DNA from: Prevotellaceae bacterium
Lineage (GTDB): Bacteria; Bacteroidota; Bacteroidia; Bacteroidales; Bacteroidaceae
Length of the DNA stretch: 45,438 nucleotides
NCBI GenBank assembly: GCA_029226205.1
Contig: JAQXXT010000104.1
Span: 1-45,438, forward strand
Direction: 5' to 3'
Shown here in pieces: positions 7,137 through 14,567 of the stretch. Under the pieces are notes generated by a model, which saw only the letters and a program-made list of their open reading frames with translations, was not told the DNA's origin and did no database searches. Within the stretch, counting starts at the first letter, position 1, and the number at the start of each line of letters is the position of its first letter. Made by a program: the position numbers and the translations under genes.

Positions 7137-8065
7137 AGAAACTACTGACGATTTTGGGGCCAACGGCTTCGGGAAAGACGGATTTGGCCGCTCATGTGGC
7201 TTACCGGTTGCATGGGGAAATCCTTTCGGGCGATTCCCGTCAGGTATACCGTGGCATGGATATAGGAACGGGAAAGGACTTGGAGGATTATATCGTGGAA
7301 GGCCAACGGATTCCTTATCATTTGATCGATATCTGTGAGCCCGGTACTAAATATAATCTCTTCCGGTATCAGGAGGACTTCTTGAAGGCTTACGAGGACA
7401 TTCAGCGGCGAGGCGTCCAGCCGATTCTCTGTGGCGGTACGGGATTGTATATCGAGAGTGTGCTACGGGGATACAACCTCTCCCCGGTACCCCAGAACCC
7501 GGAACTGCGCTCCCGTTTGGAAGGGAAGAGTCTGGAAGAACTGACGAAGCTATTGACGGATCTCAAACAACAAACGGGCAGCGTGATGCATAACACCACG
7601 GATGTCGACTCCTGTCAGCGGGCTATCCGGGCCATTGAGATCGAGACTTATAATCTTGAACATCCTACGGAGCGGCGTGCCTTCCCGATGATTGACAGTG
7701 TCGTTATCGGCGTGAATATCGACCGTGATTTACGACGACAGAAGATTACGGACCGGTTGAAGAAACGTCTTGACGGTGGAATGGTCGATGAGATCCGCGG
7801 TCTCCTCAACCGTGGCATCCCCGCGGAGAATCTTACTTACTACGGACTGGAATACAAATATGTCACGGAGTATGTCATCGGACAACTCAGTTACGACGAG
7901 ATGTTCCGACAGTTGGAGATCGCCATCCATCAGTTTGCCAAGCGTCAGATGACTTGGTTCAGAGGAATGGAACGCCGTGGCACGACTATCCATTGGATCG
8001 ACGCCACATTGCCGATGGAACAGAAGGTCGCCACATGCTGTGAGCTGTTGGAGAAGACAGAGTAA
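7133..8065 (+). CDS. miaA: tRNA dimethylallyltransferase MiaA
   Basis: MiaA transfers a dimethylallyl group to N6 of A37 in tRNAs reading codons that start with U, a step that stabilises codon pairing. The 310-residue protein starts MKKLLTILGPTASGKTDLA, whose GPTASGKT is the P-loop. It has the family motifs GDSRQVYRGMDIGTGK, GGTGLYIESVL and the tRNA-binding QFAKRQMTWFRG near the C-terminus. The ATG at 7133 overlaps the upstream TGA by ATGA; the in-frame ATG at 7109 would lie inside the upstream coding region and adds an atypical extension. The final codons (EKTE and TAA) are part of a 22-bp repeat that recurs three more times downstream (8055-8196). Confidence 0.95.
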   Translation: MKKLLTILGPTASGKTDLAAHVAYRLHGEILSGDSRQVYRGMDIGTGKDLEDYIVEGQRIPYHLIDICEPGTKYNLFRYQEDFLKAYEDIQRRGVQPILCGGTGLYIESVLRGYNLSPVPQNPELRSRLEGKSLEELTKLLTDLKQQTGSVMHNTTDVDSCQRAIRAIEIETYNLEHPTERRAFPMIDSVVIGVNIDRDLRRQKITDRLKKRLDGGMVDEIRGLLNRGIPAENLTYYGLEYKYVTEYVIGQLSYDEMFRQLEIAIHQFAKRQMTWFRGMERRGTTIHWIDATLPMEQKVATCCELLEKTE

Positions 8066-8196
8066 TAGATTTTACAGAGATATCATAAACAAAGACAGAG
8101 TAACAGATTTTACATATACTGCGCAGTTATATGTTTGATCTGTTACTCTGTCTTTATTTTATTAGCTCAGTGTATGTAAAATCTGTTACTCTGTCT
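8055..8196. terminator. Nested inverted repeats / bidirectional terminator between miaA and GH57 gene
   Basis: The 22-mer with AGACAGAGTAA(C/T)AGATTT occurs at 8055-8076 (overlapping the miaA stop) and 8093-8114. It occurs inverted at 8138-8153 (16 nt) and 8175-8196. The inner pair makes an 18-bp stem, 8091-8108 against 8138-8155, followed by TTTATTTT. This fits a terminator serving the convergent genes miaA and the GH57 gene. The repeated outer copies are unusual. Confidence 0.7.
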
Positions 8197-8212
8197 GTTC
8201 TGAATCATGTCC

Positions 8213-9559
8213 CTACGCCTTTTTCAGTTCATCGAGTTCGGCGTGGAGCTTCTCGTTGGTCTTCTCCACTTTTTCGAGTTTAGCTTCGAGGCGACTGATC
8301 TCCTTGTCCTTCACAGCGAGTTCCTCATCCTGGTTACGGTTGAGCGTGAGCATCTGTTCGAGCTGTTCATTGTCGAGGTCAGGATAGAGAGCATTGACGC
8401 GCTGGATGAAGTCACCGAGAATGTTCATATAGTTGGTGAACGCATCGAAGGGACTGGAATAGATGCCACGGTCGAGACCGACATGACTGGGCTTCGTTGT
8501 CATGAAGCGGAAGTTGTTGCTGGCCTGCAGATAGTCCCAATCCTGTGTGATCATCGGGTTGTTGGCGATACGTACACGCTCGGCGACGCTATAGAGTTTG
8601 TTGAAGGCCTCCCGTTGCATCGGATTGCCGAGCCAGGAAGAGATATCGCGCTCTTCGTCGACCCAACTAAGTGTATCGGGAACATTCAGTTCGCCTACAC
8701 TCTTCGTATCATTGAAGATCTCCTCCGGTGTGGCGAAGCCGATGTTGCCGTTGCGCTGTGCGCAGAGAGGCAGCGCCTTGAGGAATTCGAGGATGTTGCT
8801 CGACAGCGGCTGGGCGATGCCGAGGGCAGAGAGTTCCATGAAGATATTAATGACCTTCTCATCCTCGGGGAGTGCAGCGATCTCGTTGATATAGTTGTCT
8901 GCGAAGAGGGGATAGCCGTCCCACTCACGGTTGTTGAAGCGCAGGGAGATATCATCGCTGAGCTTGATATCACGAAGCAGGAGTTTGAGTTTCGGATTCA
9001 GTGCACAGTGGTAAACATAATGCGGTGATTTCCAGCCGAGCACATGTTTGGCACCCTCGGTAAGCATGCCCTTGAAGCCCATGTCGGCAGCCATCATACC
9101 GATGTCATCACTGTAGATGAGCGAGGAGTTGCGCAGAACCGTCGGCCGTTTGCCGAAGCGTTCCTCCATCATGTCCATCTGTTTCTTCACGTCAGCCTTG
9201 AAAGCCTCTGCATTGGCCAGAGAAGACAGACCATGACTATAAGGTTCTGCGAGGAATTCCACGCAGCCTGTTTTTGCCAGTTCGTCGAGCTTGTCAAGAA
9301 CCTGCGGAGCATGGAGCTCGAGCTGTTCGAAGCCGACGCCGGAGATAGAGAAGGCAACCTTGAAGAAGGAGCCGAATTTCCCGATCATTTCCTGGATAGC
9401 CTCCAGGGCCGGCATGTAGCTGTTGGCAGCAATATTGTTGATGGACCGCTCGTTCTCGAAGTCATCGTAATAGTAGTGATCAGTACCGATGTCGAAGAAG
9501 CGGTAACGTTTGAGATGCGTAATCTGGTGTATCTCGAAATATAAGCAAATACGTTTCAT
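8213..9559 (-). CDS. GH57 alpha-amylase-like protein, nucleophile apparently replaced
   Basis: Family 57 glycoside hydrolase of the alpha-amylase-like group, probably cytoplasmic (no signal peptide) and the third gene of the glycogen operon. Family blocks seen are IHQ near residue 11, GCVEFLAEPYSHGL at 98-111, PTVLRNSSLIYSDDIG at 139-154 and LLRDIKLSDDISLRF at 194-208. The third block usually reads RNTELIY, with Glu as the catalytic nucleophile; here that position is Ser146 (RNSSLIY). The acid/base Asp region (LSDDI) is intact. GH57 homologues with this kind of loss have been described in Bacteroides relatives, so it may bind rather than cleave glycogen. The C-terminal ~45 residues form a charged coiled coil (KDKEISRLEAKLEKVEK). 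It starts 24 nt after the GT4 stop. Confidence 0.85.
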   Translation of the reverse strand: MKRICLYFEIHQITHLKRYRFFDIGTDHYYYDDFENERSINNIAANSYMPALEAIQEMIGKFGSFFKVAFSISGVGFEQLELHAPQVLDKLDELAKTGCVEFLAEPYSHGLSSLANAEAFKADVKKQMDMMEERFGKRPTVLRNSSLIYSDDIGMMAADMGFKGMLTEGAKHVLGWKSPHYVYHCALNPKLKLLLRDIKLSDDISLRFNNREWDGYPLFADNYINEIAALPEDEKVINIFMELSALGIAQPLSSNILEFLKALPLCAQRNGNIGFATPEEIFNDTKSVGELNVPDTLSWVDEERDISSWLGNPMQREAFNKLYSVAERVRIANNPMITQDWDYLQASNNFRFMTTKPSHVGLDRGIYSSPFDAFTNYMNILGDFIQRVNALYPDLDNEQLEQMLTLNRNQDEELAVKDKEISRLEAKLEKVEKTNEKLHAELDELKKA

Positions 9560-9583
9560 ATCGTTGATTTTATGAGTTCTTAG

Positions 9584-10852
9584 TTATTTCCATCCGAGTG
9601 TACGGAGATAGAGTTCGCGGATCCATGCGCCGACCTTGTCCCAGGTGATCTGTGCCACCTCTTTCTTTCCCTCTTCAGAGAGATAATGGAAGAGACTCTC
9701 GTTGTTACAGATGGAATAGATACTGTCGGCGAGGGCATTGACATCCCAGTAGTCCACTTTGATACAGTTATGCAGGATCTCGCCGCAACCACTCTGTTTG
9801 GAGATGATAGCCGGAGTGCCACACTGCATGGCTTCCAGAGGAGAGATACCGAAGGGCTCGGAGACCGACGGCATGACATACACGTCGCTGTCTTTGAGAC
9901 ATTCATAGACCTGTTTGCCTCGCATGAACCCCGGGAAGTGGAATCTGTCGGCGATGCCGCGCTCTGCGGCGAGGTAGATCATCTGATCCATCATATCACC
10001 GGAGCCGGCCATACAGAAACGGATCTTATGTGTACGATGAAGTACCATGTTGGCAGCCTCAACGAAATATTCGGGACCTTTCTGCATCGTCAGACGACCG
10101 AGGAACGTGACGATCTTCTCCTTGTTCGTATGGTCGGGACGTGGGATAGCCTCGTTCTCCGGACTCAGTGGATAGACGGCATTATGCACCGTGAATACCT
10201 TTCTCGGATCCTGGTGATACTGGTTGATGACCGTCTGGCGTGTCAACTCAGAGACACACATGATACAGTCGGCATTGTCCATACCGTCTTTCTCGATACC
10301 ATAGACTGTGGGGTTGACATGTCCGCGGGAACGGTCGTAGTCGGTGGCGTGAACATGGATACACAGCGGTTTGCCACTGACCTGCTTGGCATGGATGCCG
10401 GCGGGGTAGGTCAGCCAGTCGTGGGCATGGATGATATCGAAGTCAAATGAGCGTGCAACGACACCGGCGATGATGGAGTAGTTGTTGATCTCTTCGTGGA
10501 GGTTACCCGGATAGCCGCCGGCGAACTCCATACAGCCGAGATCGTTGACATGCATGTAGTTGAAGTCAGCATAGATATGGTCACGGAGGCGGTAGTAGAG
10601 TTGCGGATCCATGAGGTTTCCAATACGCTGTTTCACATAGTCGTAGTTGACATCGCGCCATGCGATAGGTACGCAGTTCATGGCGACGATATTGGCAAAG
10701 GTATGATCCTCATCGCCGAAAGGTCGCGGCAGACAGAGGATCGTCTCGATATCGCCCTGGGCATGGAGGCCCTCAGAGATACCGAAGTTGGCGGTGGCCA
10801 GGCCGCCATAGACATGGGGAGGATACTCCCATCCAAACATTAATACTTTCAT
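9584..10852 (-). CDS. GT4-family glycosyltransferase, probable glycogen synthase
   Basis: A GT-B fold retaining glycosyltransferase of 422 residues. The N-terminal domain begins MKVLMFGWEYPPHVYGGLA, the Gly-rich acceptor/donor loop of glycogen-synthase-like enzymes, and includes FDIIHAHDWLTYPAGI. The C-terminal Glycos_transf_1 domain has VTFLGRLTMQKGPEYFVEA and the nucleotide-sugar E-x7-E motif in EPFGISPLEAMQCGTPAI. In Bacteroidota this gene is typically found with a GH133 debranching enzyme and a GH57 protein and acts as glycogen synthase; that exact activity is inferred from context. Its ATG overlaps the GH133 stop by ATGA, so translation is coupled. No signal peptide. Confidence 0.88.
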   Translation of the reverse strand: MKVLMFGWEYPPHVYGGLATANFGISEGLHAQGDIETILCLPRPFGDEDHTFANIVAMNCVPIAWRDVNYDYVKQRIGNLMDPQLYYRLRDHIYADFNYMHVNDLGCMEFAGGYPGNLHEEINNYSIIAGVVARSFDFDIIHAHDWLTYPAGIHAKQVSGKPLCIHVHATDYDRSRGHVNPTVYGIEKDGMDNADCIMCVSELTRQTVINQYHQDPRKVFTVHNAVYPLSPENEAIPRPDHTNKEKIVTFLGRLTMQKGPEYFVEAANMVLHRTHKIRFCMAGSGDMMDQMIYLAAERGIADRFHFPGFMRGKQVYECLKDSDVYVMPSVSEPFGISPLEAMQCGTPAIISKQSGCGEILHNCIKVDYWDVNALADSIYSICNNESLFHYLSEEGKKEVAQITWDKVGAWIRELYLRTLGWK

Positions 10853-12822
10853 GCGTGTTCCTCCTTTGGTTTAGTGAGTTGAATCTTATATTTCTCAAGG
10901 AGCTCGCTGCCACGGAGGATCTCACCGACGTTGGCGGCGAAGCTGATGGCGCCACGGCCTTTGAAGGGTGGGTTGCCGTCATAGAGTTCAGAGATCGTGC
11001 CGATGCAGTGCTGGGTCATCTCATCCTCAAAGCCTACGAGCTGTCGCTGCAGGAAACTCAGGCGTGAGCGTTTGAAGAGTTTCAGATTGGCCTCGATATA
11101 GAAGCCGAGGAGCCACGGCCATGCCGTTCCCTGATGGTAGGCATAGTCACGCTGACTCTGCGGACCGACATAAATGGGGTTGTAACCGCCACTCTTCGGT
11201 GTTAGCGACCGTAGTCCTTTCGGTGTGAGGAGCTCACGTGTACAGATATCGAGAATTGCCTTCTTCTGAGATGCGTCGAGGGGAGAATAGTCGAAGGCGC
11301 AGGGGAAGAGCATGTTCGGGCGAACGTCCCATTCCGTGTAGTTGCCGTCGACATAGTCGTAGAGATAGCCGAACTTGTTGAGGAAGGTCTTCAGAAAACT
11401 GTCCTTGCAACGTGCGGCGAGGTCAGCGAAATGGCTGGCACTGCTGTCATCCTTATGCAGGACGGCGAGGTCATGGGCGAAGCAGAGGGCGTTATACCAC
11501 AGGGCGTTGAACTCCACGATATATCCTGTGCGCGGCACGACGGGATGTCCGTTGGCGGTGGAGTTCATCCAAGTCACGGCTTTCTCCTTTCCCTCAGTCC
11601 TGACGAGGCCGTTACCATCCACATGGAGGTTCGGGTGCTTATTGGCCAGGAGATAGTTGAGGATATCCATGACGAGTTGACCGTAATGTTCATCTCCTTT
11701 CTCCAGTCCCATTCGGTCAGCATACTGCTGGATGGTCCAGATCGCCCACAGAGGAACGTCAGGCTGCTGTACTTCTACCATCTTTCCCGTGATGGGCTCA
11801 CCATTCATGAACTGGCGCAGGGCGCGCTCGCTGGTCTGCATGACATATTCGAAATATTCCGGTTCACCGATACTCAATGTCAGTCCCGGCAGAGCGATAA
11901 AGGTATCACGGGCACGGCATTTGAACCACGGATAACCGGCGAGGATATAACGGTCGTCATTCTTCTCACGGATATGAAACTGGTGGGCGGCATTGACGAG
12001 GCAGTGGAAGAAGTTGTCTCGCGGTGCCCGTTCCTCCACCTCTTTCTTAAAGAGGGCGGAGAGGCTGCGGCTCTTGATCTCTGACGTAGAAGCGGAGAAG
12101 ACAATGCTTTCACCTTTTTTAATAGGCAACTCAAAATATCCGGGGACATAGAGATCCTCATTGGAGGCATAGCCGCGTTCCTGTTCCTTCGGATATTCGA
12201 TGCCACGATACCAGTAAGGATCGAAATGGAAGGCCACTTTACGAGAGAACTGCATGTACAATTCCGGATAGCCGCTGTACATGCAGGTCTTGATACCGTT
12301 GTCCACCTCCTGGTAGTCACGGTTGGCGGTGTTGTTCTCGTGGGTAAACTGACGGACGCTGCGGAAAGCCAGGAAGGGATGGAAGCGCAGTGTCGTGGCA
12401 CTGTGGGCATCGAGGAGGGTATAGCGGATGAGGATGCGGTCCTCATAATGCTGAAATACCACCTCACGCTGTAGGATGACACCACCGACACGGTAGATCG
12501 TTGTCGGCACCTTGTCGCAGTTGAACTCACGGATATACTTATGTCCGTTAGGACTGAAGTTATCCCCTTGGTACTTGTGTAGTCCGAGATTAAAAATGGC
12601 ACCATGCTGGATCACCGAGCAGTCGAAGCTGGAGAGCAGAACGTGGTTCTCATCGTCGAGGTCAGGAACGGGGACAACGAGAAGTCCATGATACTTGCGC
12701 GTGTTACAGTCCACGATGGTGCTGCAGCTGTAGGCACCGGACCGGTTCGTCCGCAAGAGCTCTTTCGTCAACGACTCCTGAAGGTTGCTCATCAGGGCAT
12801 GTTCGAATTTTAGATAACTCAT
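10849..12822 (-). CDS. Glycogen debranching enzyme (amylo-alpha-1,6-glucosidase, GH133)
   Basis: Hydrolyses alpha-1,6 branches of glycogen. At 657 residues it matches bacterial GDE proteins. The N-terminal GDE_N-type beta-sandwich starts with TNRSGAYSCSTIVDCNTRKYHGLL (positions ~25-48). The C-terminal (alpha/alpha)6 barrel has YPWFKCRARDTFIALPGLTL, WAIWTIQQYADRMG, NSTANGHPVVPRTGYIVEFNALWYNAL, and YAYHQGTAWPWLLGFYIEA, which carry the conserved acidic and aromatic active-site residues. It is the first gene of a three-gene glycogen operon with GT4 and GH57. The intergenic region is shared with a divergent Crp/Fnr regulator, which may control it. Confidence 0.93.
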   Translation of the reverse strand: MSYLKFEHALMSNLQESLTKELLRTNRSGAYSCSTIVDCNTRKYHGLLVVPVPDLDDENHVLLSSFDCSVIQHGAIFNLGLHKYQGDNFSPNGHKYIREFNCDKVPTTIYRVGGVILQREVVFQHYEDRILIRYTLLDAHSATTLRFHPFLAFRSVRQFTHENNTANRDYQEVDNGIKTCMYSGYPELYMQFSRKVAFHFDPYWYRGIEYPKEQERGYASNEDLYVPGYFELPIKKGESIVFSASTSEIKSRSLSALFKKEVEERAPRDNFFHCLVNAAHQFHIREKNDDRYILAGYPWFKCRARDTFIALPGLTLSIGEPEYFEYVMQTSERALRQFMNGEPITGKMVEVQQPDVPLWAIWTIQQYADRMGLEKGDEHYGQLVMDILNYLLANKHPNLHVDGNGLVRTEGKEKAVTWMNSTANGHPVVPRTGYIVEFNALWYNALCFAHDLAVLHKDDSSASHFADLAARCKDSFLKTFLNKFGYLYDYVDGNYTEWDVRPNMLFPCAFDYSPLDASQKKAILDICTRELLTPKGLRSLTPKSGGYNPIYVGPQSQRDYAYHQGTAWPWLLGFYIEANLKLFKRSRLSFLQRQLVGFEDEMTQHCIGTISELYDGNPPFKGRGAISFAANVGEILRGSELLEKYKIQLTKPKEEHA

Positions 12823-12865
12823 AGACGTATGATTGTAGGTTTATTGTATTGTTGTTTTGTATCGT

Positions 12866-12873
12866 CAAAGGTA
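12866..12873 (-). promoter_or_regulatory. Probable -7 element of the glycogen operon
   Basis: TACCTTTG on the minus strand matches TAnnTTTG and lies 44 nt upstream of the GH133 ATG. No good TTTG -33 element is seen at the usual distance; the region behind it is a long T/C-rich tract (12877-12930). It may therefore need an activator, perhaps the divergent Crp/Fnr protein. Confidence 0.45.
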
Positions 12874-12964
12874 CGGCTTTTTTTTGATACTCGGTCCTTT
12901 TTTCTCCTTTTTTTTTCTTTTAGATGCTTTTTTTATGTTCTATAATATAATTTTTGTCAATTCT

Positions 12965-12996
12965 CTTTCGTTTTATTCCTTTTTTCAGTAATTTTG
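12965..12996 (+). promoter_or_regulatory. Promoter of the Crp/Fnr regulator
   Basis: TAATTTTG at 12989-12996 is a good -7 element, with a weak TTTCG at 12966-12970 in -33 position. The predicted start near 13003 lies downstream of the alternative TTG start at 12954, which supports ATG 13023 as the true start. Confidence 0.55.
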
Positions 12997-13022
12997 CAGA
13001 GCACACAAGAAAGGGATTCAGG

Positions 13023-13730
13023 ATGATTAAACGGCATGATTTTGAATGTAAGGAAAAGGTGGTGGAACAGGTGTCCACCGTACTTGGTGGTTTGTCTGTA
13101 GAACGTAGGATGGAGCTCACGGAAGTCCTCTCCGTGCATAGCTTCCGTAAGGGACAGATCATCTATCATGGTGCAGAGCGTCCGATGAACATGTTCTTCT
13201 TGGTCCGGGGAAAAGTAAAGATCTACAAGGAAGGCATCAACGGACGGGAACAGATTGTCCGTGTCTATCGTCCTAATGAGTTTTTCGGCTACCGTGCCTT
13301 TTTCGCCCATGAGATCTATATGACGTCAGCGAAAGCCTTTGAGCCTTCTGTCGTTGCTGAGGTTCCATCCACTTTTATCCGTCGTCTGATGGAAGAGGAC
13401 TTCTGTGTTTCCCGTTTTTTCATCTATCATCTGAGTAAGGAGCTGGGGCAGAGTGATGAGCGCACGCTCCATCTGACGCAGAAACATATCCGTGGCCGTC
13501 TGGCTGATACCCTTTGTGCCCTTGTGGATCGTTATGGCTTACAGGATGATGGGAAGACACTCGGTGTGACGATGAGCCGTGAGGATCTGGCAAGTATGTC
13601 GAATATGACCACGAGTAATGCTATCCGCACCCTCTCCTCCTTCGCCGACGAGGGCCTTGTGGCGACGAAGGGACGGACGGTGCAGATATTGAATGTGGAG
13701 AAGATGAAAGAGATCGCAAGGGAAGGGTAG
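13023..13730 (+). CDS. Crp/Fnr-family transcriptional regulator
   Basis: A 235-residue cytoplasmic regulator. Residues ~20-130 form a cyclic-nucleotide-binding-like beta-roll, with FRKGQIIYHGAERPMNMFFLVRGKVKIYKEG, then an effector-pocket region VYRPNEFFGYRAFFAHE. A dimerisation helix follows around 130-160. The C-terminal HTH_Crp domain has GVTMSREDLASMSNMTTSNAIRTLSSFADEGLV as the winged helix-turn-helix. There is no N-terminal cysteine cluster of the Fnr iron-sulphur type. The effector is unknown; the R and S residues typical of a cAMP phosphate cassette are not evident. It is divergent from the glycogen operon across 200 bp. The start was chosen at ATG 13023, just after the promoter. Confidence 0.9.
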   Translation: MIKRHDFECKEKVVEQVSTVLGGLSVERRMELTEVLSVHSFRKGQIIYHGAERPMNMFFLVRGKVKIYKEGINGREQIVRVYRPNEFFGYRAFFAHEIYMTSAKAFEPSVVAEVPSTFIRRLMEEDFCVSRFFIYHLSKELGQSDERTLHLTQKHIRGRLADTLCALVDRYGLQDDGKTLGVTMSREDLASMSNMTTSNAIRTLSSFADEGLVATKGRTVQILNVEKMKEIAREG

Positions 13731-13750
13731 GGACAAGATCAATCATGTCC

Positions 13751-14377
13751 TTACTTCAGCGATGCGTCCGTGAGATTCACGACACCGGGGATGCCAATGT
13801 ACTTTTTGCGTGTTCCCGTGACATGGACAACCTTCCCGTAGTTCTCAGGATGATTCTTCAAATTAAGGATCGTCTGTATGTGACCACTCTTGAGTTGGAC
13901 GGAGAACATCAGACTCGTGCTTGTCTCTCCCGCTTTGTCGGCAATGATCAGGTTGGAAGTGTTGGAGAAAGGTGCAGAAGTCTCGAGGTTCTTCATACTC
14001 CGTTTGGCGGTACCCACAATGTATCCCTCGACTGTGATAATTGTCCCTTCGGGAGCGGACATCGCGGATGCGACGGAATAGGCGGGATCTGGCGTCGTAG
14101 TCGTTGTGCCGCCATTGCCAGAACCGCCGGAGTTCCCCGAGTCTGTACTGTCGGAGTTTCCTTTGTCAGAACTGCCGGAGCCACCTGAGTCGTTTGGATC
14201 AGTGTTTCCGGGATCGTTCGTTGTTGTGTCTGTCGGTTGAGGGTCCGTACGGTGGTTGTCCGTCTGACTCTGATGGTTTGTGGGGACCGTCGTGTCATCG
14301 GTGACCTTCTCACAGCCGGTAGTCAGCAGTAGTCCGGCGAGAAGGCAGGAGGAAAAGATTAGCGTTAATTTCATCAT
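13751..14377 (-). CDS. Lipoprotein with low-complexity linker and DUF6359-like OB domain
   Basis: A 208-residue exported lipoprotein. The signal peptide ends in lipobox LLTTGC (Cys22). Residues ~25-95 are a low-complexity linker of Thr, Asp, Ser, Asn and Gly. The C-terminal ~110 residues (YSVASAMSAPEGTIITVEGYIVG through GIPGVVNLTDASLK) resemble the DUF6359/OB-fold-like domain found in many Bacteroidota surface proteins, whose ligand is unknown. The lack of a +2 Asp favours outer-membrane location; without a clear surface-export Lys-Asp-rich signal after the Cys, the side is uncertain. It is convergent with the Crp/Fnr gene (20-nt gap) and has its own promoter (14458-14488). Confidence 0.8.
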   Translation of the reverse strand: MMKLTLIFSSCLLAGLLLTTGCEKVTDDTTVPTNHQSQTDNHRTDPQPTDTTTNDPGNTDPNDSGGSGSSDKGNSDSTDSGNSGGSGNGGTTTTTPDPAYSVASAMSAPEGTIITVEGYIVGTAKRSMKNLETSAPFSNTSNLIIADKAGETSTSLMFSVQLKSGHIQTILNLKNHPENYGKVVHVTGTRKKYIGIPGVVNLTDASLK

Positions 14378-14457
14378 TGTACATTAGGGTTTTAGGTTTT
14401 GAAACAAGATCGTTCGAGTTTGTTATGGAACATCATCATGTATGTCCGTACATAGGG

Positions 14458-14488
14458 CAAAGATAGTCTTTTTTCATGAAAATCGCAA
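14458..14488 (-). promoter_or_regulatory. Promoter of the DUF6359-like lipoprotein
   Basis: On the minus strand TTG (14486-14488), 20 nt, TATCTTTG (14458-14465). The predicted start near 14451 gives a leader of about 74 nt. It is back to back with the promoter at 14506-14536. Confidence 0.6.
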
Positions 14489-14505
14489 CTTTTTCGTAAA
14501 AATAA

Positions 14506-14536
14506 TTTGAAGATAATGAATTTTATTGTATCTTTG
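14506..14536 (+). promoter_or_regulatory. Promoter of the GH28-GH105 gene
   Basis: TTTG (14506-14509), 19 nt, TATCTTTG (14529-14536). The predicted start near 14543 is downstream of the alternative start at 14526, so ATG 14568, which also opens a clean signal peptide, is the real start. Confidence 0.75.
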
Positions 14537-14567
14537 CGGCATCTTAAAAACTAAAAAACAAATCGAC

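Noticed and set aside
8207..9028. Plus-strand frame opposite the GH57 gene
   Set aside because: Antisense to clear GH57 blocks; composition is typical of a reverse-frame shadow.
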